Below, in pieces: positions 39,761 to 46,770 of a stretch of DNA of 60,738 bases. Position 1 is the first letter of the stretch. Every line of letters starts with the position of its first letter. The translations under genes and the position numbers were made by a program. The notes beneath the pieces are model-generated. The model saw only the letters and a list, made by a program, of their open reading frames with translations, had not been told where the DNA came from and searched no databases. The DNA comes from a virus, in IMG/VR virus record IMGVR_UViG_3300013102_000034, positions 1-60,738 of that record, one strand, 5' to 3'.

Positions 39761-40168
39761 ATGAGCAAGCCTGTCATTGAGCCGAGCGAGATTCGCGCCG
39801 GGGACCGCATTCGCATCACCCGTGAGGTGGAAGTCGCATCGACGTTGTACACGTACGACGCCCGCCAGGGCCGGTACGTGCATCAGGTGCGCACGAACGA
39901 CATCGCCGGTGGTGAGATCAACCTCCTGGATGGCGTGGAGGTGAAGCTCCTGGAGCGGCCCAAGCGCCTGCCGAAGGATGTCGACCTGATCTCGGCGACG
40001 AGCGAGCACGGCTACACGACGTACTTCCAGCGTGCGGGTGACGGCGTGTCCTGGCACGAGGATGGCGGAACCATCGAAGAGACCGAGGAGTATGTGATCG
40101 AGGAGATCGAGAACATCTCCCAGGGCCTGTACGTGGCCTGGAAGCACGAAAAGGTGGGCCAGCTGTGA
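39761..40168 (+). CDS. AGD-module protein 3
   Basis: This 135-residue protein starts with IEPSEIRAGDRIRITREVEV, the third copy of the block, followed by beta strands and an acidic helix. Each copy heads or sits near the head of a rightward unit, so they may be related regulators or host-interaction proteins (inference). Confidence 0.75.
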   Translation: MSKPVIEPSEIRAGDRIRITREVEVASTLYTYDARQGRYVHQVRTNDIAGGEINLLDGVEVKLLERPKRLPKDVDLISATSEHGYTTYFQRAGDGVSWHEDGGTIEETEEYVIEEIENISQGLYVAWKHEKVGQL

Positions 40169-40217
40169 GTCGCCGCCTCAACCGCCGATTCGAGGCGATC
40201 TCGTTACCACGGAGCAG

Positions 40218-40556
40218 ATGGATGCCGTGGATGCGGCGCGCCCGAAGTCTCAGCTTGCCTCCGGTGGCGTGATCCACGGCCTCTCTCAGGGGGGCTACAC
40301 GGGTCGAGTTTCTGACATTCCACTAGTTCCCGAGACGCGCCCGTATTCGTACCCGCAGGCGACTGTCCAGGTCGATTACATCGCGTTCCTGGAGCAGGCA
40401 AAAGAGCAGGAGCGGTGGCGTGTGCTGCGTCAGGTGCTTGACGCGGTCGCTGCGATCCAGACGGGTCTCCCCGGCTCCCGTAGCTGGGAGGATAAGCACA
40501 TCTCGGGCGACAAGCTCAAGGAGAGGGTGCTCAAGGAGATCATGGCGCTGATGTGA
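40218..40556 (+). CDS. Hypothetical protein, start uncertain
   Basis: ATG 40218 follows ACGGAGCAG and gives 112 residues with a helical middle (YIAFLEQAKEQERWRVLRQ). A GTGA overlap at 40165 opens a short different frame that would join this gene by a single-base shift, so the true product may be longer or the sequence may contain an indel. Unrecognised. Confidence 0.62.
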   Translation: MDAVDAARPKSQLASGGVIHGLSQGGYTGRVSDIPLVPETRPYSYPQATVQVDYIAFLEQAKEQERWRVLRQVLDAVAAIQTGLPGSRSWEDKHISGDKLKERVLKEIMALM

Positions 40557-40619
40557 TAGCGTAGCTACAAGCCAATGTCGAGTTTGTGGGTGGCCCGGAC
40601 GATCAGGGAAACCCTCAAC

Positions 40620-40700
40620 GGTGGGGTAGCGAAGTGGCCAAACGCGGGGGACTGTAAATCCCTTCCTTCGGGTTCGCGGGTTCGAATCCCGCCCCCACCA
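40620..40700 (+). tRNA. tRNA-Tyr (GTA)
   Basis: Acceptor GGTGGGG/CCCCACC, anticodon loop CTGTAAA (anticodon GTA), long class II variable arm with a CCTTCGGG stem, T-arm GCGGG-TTCGAAT-CCCGC. The discriminator is A; CCA is not encoded. Confidence 0.95.
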
Positions 40701-40780
40701 CGCGGAGTACCGCCGAGGATTCCCATGTGGAGCTTCGGTAAGGCACCAGCGCTCGCAGACCGCAAGGAATAGTCTGCCAC

Positions 40781-40853
40781 GCCACCGTAGCTCAGTTGGT
40801 AGAGCAGCTGTCTCGTAAACAGCAGGTCGGGAGTTCGAGACTCCCCGGTGGCT
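40781..40853 (+). tRNA. tRNA-Thr (CGT)
   Basis: Acceptor GCCACCG/CGGTGGC, D-arm with AGTTGGT loop, anticodon arm GCTGT-CTCGTAA-ACAGC (anticodon CGT), T-arm with TTCGAGA. The discriminator is U; CCA is not encoded. Confidence 0.95.
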
Positions 40854-40895
40854 CAGGGTGGGGAGGTCGTTGACCGCTGTGACTCACCAGCGAAT

Positions 40896-40937
40896 GCCCC
40901 GGTAACCCCTTTTCCAAGGTGGCAATGTCGGGGCTTT
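40896..40937 (+). terminator. Terminator after the tRNA genes
   Basis: GCCCCG (40896-40901) pairs with CGGGGC (40929-40934), with an inner imperfect CCCTT/AAGG stem, followed by TTTCGT. It precedes the next promoter. Confidence 0.6.
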
Positions 40938-40953
40938 CGTGTACCCGGTGGGG

Positions 40954-40982
40954 TTGCGCCGCCCCAGGATGCCTGGTACTGT
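40954..40982 (+). promoter_or_regulatory. Rightward promoter TTGCGC-N17-TACTGT
   Basis: -35 at 40954-40959, -10 at 40977-40982; GGAGG precedes the ATG at 41010. Confidence 0.82.
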
Positions 40983-41009
40983 CGAAATACAACGACAGTA
41001 GGAGGAAAA

Positions 41010-41207
41010 ATGGGAATTGTTGCATGGATCGTGCTCATCTGGGGCGTCATGATGGTTGTGTCGGCGTTTGTCATTCCATTCATGATCGGAAGACACCATG
41101 AGCCGTACACGGCGGCGACCGCAAGTTGGAGCATGTTCTTCAACATCGGTCTGGGGATTCTGTTGATCGTGCTCGCTGGGGCGTACCTGAACGGAGGTGC
41201 CGCATGA
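41010..41207 (+). CDS. Small membrane protein
   Basis: ATG 41010 after GTAGGAGGAAAA gives 65 residues with two hydrophobic segments, about 3-24 and 42-61. First gene of its unit. Role unknown. Confidence 0.75.
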   Translation: MGIVAWIVLIWGVMMVVSAFVIPFMIGRHHEPYTAATASWSMFFNIGLGILLIVLAGAYLNGGAA

Positions 41208-41392
41208 TGGACGCCGAGGAGCGCAAGCTGTACGAGGAGAACCGTAAGGAACTCCTGGAGGACGCGCTGATCCAGTATCACATCGGTTCTGAGATTGATC
41301 CTGACACGGACAAGATCATTCTGACAGGAGAACTGGAAGCGATCGTCGATTTCTACCACGAGTACCGAAGCGAGATCGAGGACGTGCTGTGA
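41204..41392 (+). CDS. Small acidic helical protein
   Basis: ATGA overlap at 41204 (a second ATG follows directly). 62 residues, Glu/Asp-rich and helical. Unrecognised. Confidence 0.7.
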   Translation: MMDAEERKLYEENRKELLEDALIQYHIGSEIDPDTDKIILTGELEAIVDFYHEYRSEIEDVL

Positions 41393-41604
41393 TGGCAATG
41401 CAGAGTCCGCCCGCGAAGCCGACAGTCGCCGCACTGCGCGTGAGCATTACACCGCTGGACGAGAACGACGTGCCGATCATCGTACATGGGATGCGATTCG
41501 ACCTCGTCAGCCCGGGCCACTACTCGCTCGCTCAGGTCAAGGCGCACCTTTCCGAAACAGTCTCAGGAACCGTCGGCTACATCGCAGAGGAATGGGGAAT
41601 CTAA
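41389..41604 (+). CDS. Small hypothetical protein
   Basis: GTG 41389 or ATG 41392, both overlapping the previous stop. About 71 residues, beta-rich. Confidence 0.7.
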   Translation: MMAMQSPPAKPTVAALRVSITPLDENDVPIIVHGMRFDLVSPGHYSLAQVKAHLSETVSGTVGYIAEEWGI

Positions 41605-41918
41605 TGGCAGGTCGCGAAGAGCAGGAAACCATCGTCACGCAAAACCGGCTTGACGGGTATGTGGACATCTGGAGCAACAACGTGGTCGACGTCCGCAAGC
41701 TGGAGAGGGAGGAGCGCGCTGTGCGCGAGTCCCCCGAGGGCGATGTCACGGCGGAAGAGTTGGCCGAGCACCTGGAGGCAGGATTCGGCGTCAGCTACCG
41801 CGTGAGCACGGACGACTTCACGCCTCTGGGTGGATTCCGCCGCAAGCTCAAGCCGAAGACCGAGGAGCAGAAGAAGGCCGCGGGCGAGCGCCTGCGCGCA
41901 GCGAGGGGGCAGAAGTGA
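41604..41918 (+). CDS. Hypothetical protein with basic tail
   Basis: TAATG overlap; 104 residues, acidic first half and Lys/Arg-rich tail (RRKLKPKTEEQKKAAGERL). Unrecognised. Confidence 0.7.
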   Translation: MAGREEQETIVTQNRLDGYVDIWSNNVVDVRKLEREERAVRESPEGDVTAEELAEHLEAGFGVSYRVSTDDFTPLGGFRRKLKPKTEEQKKAAGERLRAARGQK

Positions 41919-42073
41919 GCCGCACATTTGACAGCCTGGACAAGGACAATATGACGATGGCCGAGGTCATTGCATACGAGCGCGTCATCGTGGAGCGCGA
42001 GAAGGTGCGCGCCATCGAGTCTCTTGCTCGCGAGGTTGGCCGCATTCACGGGAAGATGCCCCGGGGATGGTAG
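41915..42073 (+). CDS. Small helical protein
   Basis: GTG 41915 (GTGA overlap); 52 residues, one long amphipathic helix (VIAYERVIVEREKVRAIESL). Confidence 0.7.
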   Translation: MSRTFDSLDKDNMTMAEVIAYERVIVEREKVRAIESLAREVGRIHGKMPRGW

Positions 42074-42414
42074 CCTTCGACCCGCAGGTGGCCCTGCGCA
42101 TCCTGCGCGAACGTCAGCGTAGACTCGACGACGAAGCATTCGCGTATCTGCGCCAACGTTTCGAGCACGAGATGAACGGCGGCTGGTACGACAAACGCTT
42201 CTATGAACTGAGCGATCTCTATGAGGCGAAGTCCAAGGAGGCCGGGAAGATGTTCGACGTGATCGACTACCTGGAGAACCGCATCGAGGCTGAGAAGTCC
42301 CGCGAGGAGCGCATCTGGGACTTGGTCAAGGGCTGGGAGTTTTCAACTGGTCTCGTGATGGTCAAGGAAATCCTCTGGGCAGCTGACCTGATCGACGGAA
42401 AGTTGGAGTTTTGA
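42067..42414 (+). CDS. Helical hypothetical protein
   Basis: ATG 42067 inside the end of the previous gene (7-base overlap); 115 residues, largely coiled-coil-like, with an aromatic patch GGWYDKRFYEL. Unrecognised. Confidence 0.7.
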   Translation: MVAFDPQVALRILRERQRRLDDEAFAYLRQRFEHEMNGGWYDKRFYELSDLYEAKSKEAGKMFDVIDYLENRIEAEKSREERIWDLVKGWEFSTGLVMVKEILWAADLIDGKLEF

Positions 42415-42977
42415 GCACCATTTTCACGACCATCCACGGCTCGCGCCTGTACGGCCTGGAGCACGCAAGCTCGGATCACGACTACTACCGAGTGGTGACA
42501 GACAATCACCACTTCGAGGAGGGCGAGCGCGGTCAGCGGGTTCGCTCCTTCGGCGACAAGACCGAGGACACGCTTGTGATCACGCTGACGGACTTCCTGA
42601 GGCGCGTGAGCAAGGGAAGCCATCAGGCGCTGGAGGCTCTGTTCTCCCCGGTGAAGGTGTGGGAAAACGATCAGTTCAAGCCTTTTATCGAGTCGCAGCG
42701 AGTCACAAGCCCCGACGCGTTTGAGGCGTACGAGCGCACGATCCGCAAGTTCGCGTTCGGGGACTTTAAGCGCCGCCGACACGGGGCGCGGCTGAGCCTG
42801 AATCTGTCGGCTCTCCGCGAGTTCGGCCGGTTCAACCCGCGCATGACGTACGCGCAGATTCAGTTCGTCAGCGAGTACGCCACGACCATGTCTGGGAACG
42901 CTTTCATCCGCGGGCTTGACATCCCTCTGAGCGATGACTATTCTGAGTCTCAGACCAAGAACGAAGGAGAATCATGA
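42411..42977 (+). CDS. Nucleotidyltransferase of the pol-beta fold
   Basis: TTG 42411 (TTGA overlap) encodes 188 residues. GSRLYGLEHASSDHDYY near residues 10-26 is the GS...SDxD signature of pol-beta-type nucleotidyltransferases, as in phage proteins of the COG3541 type. The substrate is unknown. It lies on the tRNA side of the early operon and could modify RNA, nucleotides or proteins. Confidence 0.78.
   Translation: MSTIFTTIHGSRLYGLEHASSDHDYYRVVTDNHHFEEGERGQRVRSFGDKTEDTLVITLTDFLRRVSKGSHQALEALFSPVKVWENDQFKPFIESQRVTSPDAFEAYERTIRKFAFGDFKRRRHGARLSLNLSALREFGRFNPRMTYAQIQFVSEYATTMSGNAFIRGLDIPLSDDYSESQTKNEGES
42916..42944 (+). promoter_or_regulatory. Consensus-like promoter TTGACA-N17-TATTCT
   Basis: -35 at 42916-42921, -10 at 42939-42944, inside the 3' end of the nucleotidyltransferase gene. 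It is the best sigma-70-type match in the window. Confidence 0.9.
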
Positions 42978-43234
42978 GCAACACAGAAGAGACCCGATAC
43001 CGCCTCGGGGACCACGTCCTCAAGACCGGCCCAGGCTACGCACAGTACGGCCCGCATGCTCAGGACGGTGACTTCATCGACCTTTCTCGCGACGAGCTTG
43101 GGGAACTCAGCGAGTTCATCGCTTTTGCCTGGCAGAACGTGGCGAACGCACCATACGAGCCGAAGCATGTCGGTGTGCCGATCGAGGATCGGGAATTCGA
43201 TGCCATCACGCGACTGGAGCGTGACTGCGAGTGA
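42974..43234 (+). CDS. Small hypothetical protein
   Basis: ATG 42974 after GAAGGAGAATC; 86 residues starting TRYRLGDHVLKTGPGY, an SH3-like start related in style to other GD-containing small proteins here. Acidic C-terminus. Confidence 0.72.
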   Translation: MSNTEETRYRLGDHVLKTGPGYAQYGPHAQDGDFIDLSRDELGELSEFIAFAWQNVANAPYEPKHVGVPIEDREFDAITRLERDCE

Positions 43235-43437
43235 CCCCCGCCCAGACCGCGCTTCTCAACGCGATCAAGAAGACATGGGCGCATCACCCAGAATGGACTC
43301 TCGGCAAGCTCCTCCAGTCGGCCATGAACGTCTCGCGTGGCGAGATTCGCACCAACCCGGCGTATGCAACGAACGCCGAACTCAAGAAGCACCTCGTGGC
43401 GCTGATCCCCGAAGAGGACGAAGGAAGGAAGAAATGA
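43231..43437 (+). CDS. Small hypothetical protein
   Basis: GTG 43231 (GTGA overlap); 68 residues, helical, with WTLGKLLQSAMN. Resembles short phage helical modules of unknown function. Confidence 0.7.
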   Translation: MTPAQTALLNAIKKTWAHHPEWTLGKLLQSAMNVSRGEIRTNPAYATNAELKKHLVALIPEEDEGRKK

Positions 43438-43538
43438 CCGGTTTTCATCTGGCAACAGGCCAGGCAAAGCCCCAGCAGTCAAAGCCAGAGGACAAGCCAC
43501 GCTTCCACCCGGTGCTCGGCTTCGGTGGTGCGAAGTGA
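43434..43538 (+). CDS. Tiny Pro/Lys-rich protein
   Basis: ATGA overlap; 34 residues, polar and proline-rich (PQQSKPEDKPRFHP), probably disordered. Confidence 0.6.
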   Translation: MTGFHLATGQAKPQQSKPEDKPRFHPVLGFGGAK

Positions 43539-43651
43539 CCGAGGATTCGCGTGACCAGTTCGACTCCGAGCCTTCTGGCTGGAGCACATTCTGGTTGCTT
43601 CTGGTGATCGCCGCGGTTCTGACCGTTGCGCTGTCACCCAGCATCAGTTGA
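43535..43651 (+). CDS. Tiny single-span membrane protein
   Basis: GTG 43535 (GTGA overlap); 38 residues with an acidic N-terminus and a C-terminal membrane helix from about residue 17. Last gene before the terminator. Confidence 0.65.
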   Translation: MTEDSRDQFDSEPSGWSTFWLLLVIAAVLTVALSPSIS

Positions 43652-43665
43652 TAGACTGATATACC

Positions 43666-43715
43666 CGAAAGCCCCTGGGCGTAATGGCGTAAGCCACCCC
43701 GGGGGCTTTCGTTTT
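43666..43715 (+). terminator. Strong terminator ending the rightward early operon
   Basis: CGAAAGCCCC (43666-43675) pairs with GGGGGCTTTCG (43701-43711), with an inner GGG/CCC stem, then TTTT. Confidence 0.9.
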
Positions 43716-43737
43716 GCCCTCTACGACAAGGAGAAAC

Positions 43738-43980
43738 TTGAACATCACCCTCAACACCACTCCCACATGTGGCACATGCAAGATGGCGGGCAGGCAGCTG
43801 GAATCGGCGGGGGCAAACGTGAACATCGTGGACCTGACCGAGCACCCTGATCTCCTCGAAGCACTCAAGGTTCGCCTCGGCCGCGACGTCATCCAGGTTC
43901 CCCTCTTCATTGACGACAACGACGAAGTATTCGACATCACCGGTCTGCCCGACCTGCTCGCGCGTGCAAAAGCGGCCTAG
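43738..43980 (+). CDS. Glutaredoxin/NrdH-like thiol protein
   Basis: TTG 43738 follows AAGGAGAAAC. The 80-residue product has TPTCGTCKMAGRQL (CGTC active site) and QVPLFID, the thioredoxin-fold cis-proline region. NrdH-type proteins reduce ribonucleotide reductase; no reductase is encoded here, so it would serve the host enzyme. Confidence 0.85.
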   Translation: MNITLNTTPTCGTCKMAGRQLESAGANVNIVDLTEHPDLLEALKVRLGRDVIQVPLFIDDNDEVFDITGLPDLLARAKAA

Positions 43981-43984
43981 GTGG

Positions 43985-43990
43985 TAGCAT
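43985..43990 (+). promoter_or_regulatory. Extended -10-like TGG-TAGCAT
   Basis: Ends six bases before the ATG at 43997, with no ribosome site between: a likely leaderless start. Confidence 0.5.
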
Positions 43991-43996
43991 GAAGTG

Positions 43997-44119
43997 ATGG
44001 ACACCACGCCGACCGAGACCCTGACCCAACTGTGGGCGCAGGGTCTCGTTTGTTTCTCCGAGGATTCATGTTGCACCGATGACTGCGAACATGGTAACGT
44101 CATCCTGAGCGTCAACTGA
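43997..44119 (+). CDS. Very small Cys-rich protein
   Basis: This 40-residue ORF lies between the glutaredoxin and metallophosphoesterase genes, with VCFSEDSCCTDDCEHG (four cysteines, one His) suggesting metal binding. Expression would be from a leaderless transcript. Confidence 0.6.
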   Translation: MDTTPTETLTQLWAQGLVCFSEDSCCTDDCEHGNVILSVN

Positions 44120-44124
44120 GGAGG

Positions 44125-44140
44125 GGGCCAATTCTGGCCC
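44125..44140 (+). other. Short hairpin before the metallophosphoesterase gene
   Basis: GGGCCA-ATTC-TGGCCC, between the tiny Cys-rich gene and ATG 44171; no U-run. Confidence 0.45.
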
Positions 44141-44170
44141 GTGTCGCCCGATATGACTAGGAGTTTCTGA

Positions 44171-45469
44171 ATGAGTAAAGACCAGTGCGCCTCGTGCGCT
44201 TACGAGGAAGAGCATGACATTACCGTTGACGGCTCCAAGCCAAACACGGAATGGGCGAAGCTGATCAGCGTCAGTGAAACGTCAATCCGCCGTCACCGCA
44301 AGCACTCTCAGGGAACCTCTGCGTTTCGCAAGGGCGGGGATAGCGCCGGTTCTCTCTACAACGAATTCCCGTCCGATATCGAGATGGGCTACGAAGACTT
44401 CCGCGAATACATTCGTGCTAGCGGGCAAGACCCCGACAAGGTGACATTCAACTGGGGTGTCACATCGAACCCCAACGGCGGATACTGGAACAAGCTTCTC
44501 AACGTCAAGCCGATCGCCGAGGACGCAGGCCAGCCCAAGTGGCCGGTCATTGATCAGGCGGCTCCTGTAGAGATTCAGTGGATGCCGTTGCCCTCGAAGC
44601 CCGCTCGCGGTGGACTCCTGCTCAGCCTTAAGGGCGCAGACACGCAGATCGGGTTCCGAGCACTCCCCGATGGCACCCACGAAGAGTTCCACGACGCGGA
44701 CGCGATGGACACGTTCGTGGAGGTGGCCCGGATCGAACAGCCCGACAGCATCATCATCCTCGGCGACTTCCTGGACCTGGCCGGTCAGGGCAAGTACATC
44801 CAGGAGGCGGGCTTCGCTCGCACCACGCAGATGTCCCTCGACTTCGCCCACGAGTGGCTTTCCGTGCTTCGCGCAGCTGCCCCCGAGTCGAAAATCGTCA
44901 TCATCGAGGGCAACCACGACAAGCGAATGCAGAACTTCATCGAACTGAACGCTCTCGCCGCGTTCGGCCTCACCCGGGCGAACATGCCCGACGACTGGCC
45001 CGTGATGAGCCTGCCCTACCTGCTTCGCCTGGATGAGCTTGACATCGAGTACATGGACGCCTACCCGGCCGCGGTCTACTGGGATGACGACCGCACGCGG
45101 AACATCCACGGCACGCGAGCAAACTCAAAGGGTTCCACGACCGCCCAGTACACGGGCGACCTCCCTCACATCAACACATGGGTGGGGCACACGCATCGCA
45201 CAGAGATCACCTACAAGACGATCATGGGCGCGCGAGGAGAGGCCATTGAGTCCTATTCGGCGAACCCGGGCGCGCTCTGCAAGGTTGACGGGACGGTTCC
45301 CAGCGTCCACGGCGCACTCCACGCGAACGGCACGAGCGCCAAGGTGGTGGAGGATTGGCAGAACGGCTTCGGTATCAACCTCTACGATCCCGCCACGGGC
45401 GAGTCGTGGCCCCAGGTGTACCGCATCAAGGATGGCAAGACGATCTACAACGGCCGGGTGATCGGCTGA
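44171..45469 (+). CDS. Metallophosphoesterase with N-terminal HTH-like segment
   Basis: This 432-residue protein follows TAGGAGTTTCTGA. Residues 5-50 contain CASC and an HTH-like helix pair (WAKLISVSETSIRRHRKH). The catalytic domain has GDFLDL (motif GDxxD), EGNHDKR (GNHD) and GHTHR (GHxH), the calcineurin-like dinuclear metal site. It may be a DNA or nucleotide phosphoesterase acting near packaging, as it is first in the late operon. Confidence 0.85.
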   Translation: MSKDQCASCAYEEEHDITVDGSKPNTEWAKLISVSETSIRRHRKHSQGTSAFRKGGDSAGSLYNEFPSDIEMGYEDFREYIRASGQDPDKVTFNWGVTSNPNGGYWNKLLNVKPIAEDAGQPKWPVIDQAAPVEIQWMPLPSKPARGGLLLSLKGADTQIGFRALPDGTHEEFHDADAMDTFVEVARIEQPDSIIILGDFLDLAGQGKYIQEAGFARTTQMSLDFAHEWLSVLRAAAPESKIVIIEGNHDKRMQNFIELNALAAFGLTRANMPDDWPVMSLPYLLRLDELDIEYMDAYPAAVYWDDDRTRNIHGTRANSKGSTTAQYTGDLPHINTWVGHTHRTEITYKTIMGARGEAIESYSANPGALCKVDGTVPSVHGALHANGTSAKVVEDWQNGFGINLYDPATGESWPQVYRIKDGKTIYNGRVIG

Positions 45470-45705
45470 TGCGCGCGCAGTGCGGCTGTGGCGGCGGGAT
45501 CAGCACGTTCCGCCTCTCCGTGTACCGCGATTGGCGCGACAACCATGTCTGCGCTACGCTGGCAACACAGGAAGAGCCGAGCGAGGTTGACCAGAAGGGC
45601 GGGGCTTACCTGGAGCTATCAGGCCAGTGGGACGGCGACTATGACAGCTGCTATCGGACGCTTCCCGGCGTCAACGCTCGAAGGATTGGATTTCAGCCGG
45701 AATGA
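45469..45705 (+). CDS. Small hypothetical protein
   Basis: TGATG overlap; 78 residues with CGCGGG at the start and two further cysteines. Unrecognised. Confidence 0.7.
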   Translation: MRAQCGCGGGISTFRLSVYRDWRDNHVCATLATQEEPSEVDQKGGAYLELSGQWDGDYDSCYRTLPGVNARRIGFQPE

Positions 45706-46211
45706 CCTGCATTCGGGAGGACTGCGACAAGGTCGCAGCGAAGGGGAGACAGGGAAGATGCTCGACTCACTACTGGCGCGACTACCGCGCCAGTAGGCGG
45801 GAAGAACTCAGCGCCAACTACAAGGCGTGGGCCAAGAGGCGAGGCTCTCGATGGGCGCGTATGGACGAGGCTGAGAAGACGTCCTATCGAGTCTGGCATG
45901 CTGCCGCCCGCGCTCGCGAGAACGAGGTGGAAGTCTTTGAGTTCACTGCCCGCGACCACTCGCGCCTGTATCGACGTCAGCGTGGGAAGTGCGCATATTG
46001 CCGGGGAGGCAAAGGGACGCTCCAGATGGATCACGTCATCCCTCTTCTGCTTGGCGGTCGCCACAGCGTCGGCAACATTGTGCTTGCCTGCGCGGACTGC
46101 AACAAGTCCAAGGCGGCTATGACGCACATGCAGTGGCGAATGGTCAAGGAGAAGGGGCGCATTGGTGTGCCCGATGTGCCTCGCGACCCCGATTGGGGCG
46201 AAGAGTTCTGA
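45702..46211 (+). CDS. HNH endonuclease
   Basis: ATGA overlap; 169 residues. N-terminal Cys/His segment, then a full HNH domain: CAYC, LQMDHVIPLLLGG, N in SVGNIVLAC, and CNKSK. HNH enzymes adjacent to terminase genes assist DNA packaging cleavage in many phages, so it should act at genome ends together with the terminase. Confidence 0.9.
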   Translation: MTCIREDCDKVAAKGRQGRCSTHYWRDYRASRREELSANYKAWAKRRGSRWARMDEAEKTSYRVWHAAARARENEVEVFEFTARDHSRLYRRQRGKCAYCRGGKGTLQMDHVIPLLLGGRHSVGNIVLACADCNKSKAAMTHMQWRMVKEKGRIGVPDVPRDPDWGEEF

Positions 46212-46221
46212 ACACCACTGA

Positions 46222-46227
46222 TATCAT
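46222..46227 (+). promoter_or_regulatory. Extended -10-like TGA-TATCAT
   Basis: Ends six bases before ATG 46234 with no ribosome site, suggesting a leaderless terminase transcript. Confidence 0.5.
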
Positions 46228-46233
46228 GGGAAT

Positions 46234-46770
46234 ATGAGCGAGGAAAACGCTGTCTCAATTCTGCCCCCGTCTTCTGTAGACCGAAGGCTCATTCGCGGTG
46301 CCGCGAAGTACATGACTGCAAACGAACTCAGCGAGTACGTTCTCGGTCAGCTGACACCCGAGCAGGCAGCCAACCGCGTCCAGGAACTCCTTGAGTCGAA
46401 GACGATTCTCGATGAGGTCAAGGAGCGCAGACTTCTCCTCGTGCAGATGGCAGAGCACCTGGACTGGATGAAGCAACAGCGCGACAACCCGAAGTCCTGG
46501 ACTGCGATCTCTCGTATGTACAAGGTGCTCTCCGACCAGATCGAGCGCTCCACCATCAACGTGTCCGACATCACCGGCAAGCTAGCCGCAGAGCACGCCA
46601 TGTACTTCGTCGAAGCGCTCAACGTCGGATTCGACAAGATCGCCCGCGCCATCGCCGAGCAGAACGAGATCGTCATCCCCGAGGAGGACATCCTGGAACT
46701 CGTGCAGGTCGGCTCGTCCGCGAGCAAGGAGTACCTGGATCGAGTTACGGTGAAGGAACTCGATGCCTGA
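46234..46770 (+). CDS. Terminase small subunit
   Basis: This 178-residue, mostly helical protein lies directly upstream of the large terminase and overlaps it by eight bases. The N-terminal region can hold an HTH and the central helices an oligomerisation domain, as expected for the packaging-site recognition subunit. Family assignment is by context. Confidence 0.75.
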   Translation: MSEENAVSILPPSSVDRRLIRGAAKYMTANELSEYVLGQLTPEQAANRVQELLESKTILDEVKERRLLLVQMAEHLDWMKQQRDNPKSWTAISRMYKVLSDQIERSTINVSDITGKLAAEHAMYFVEALNVGFDKIARAIAEQNEIVIPEEDILELVQVGSSASKEYLDRVTVKELDA

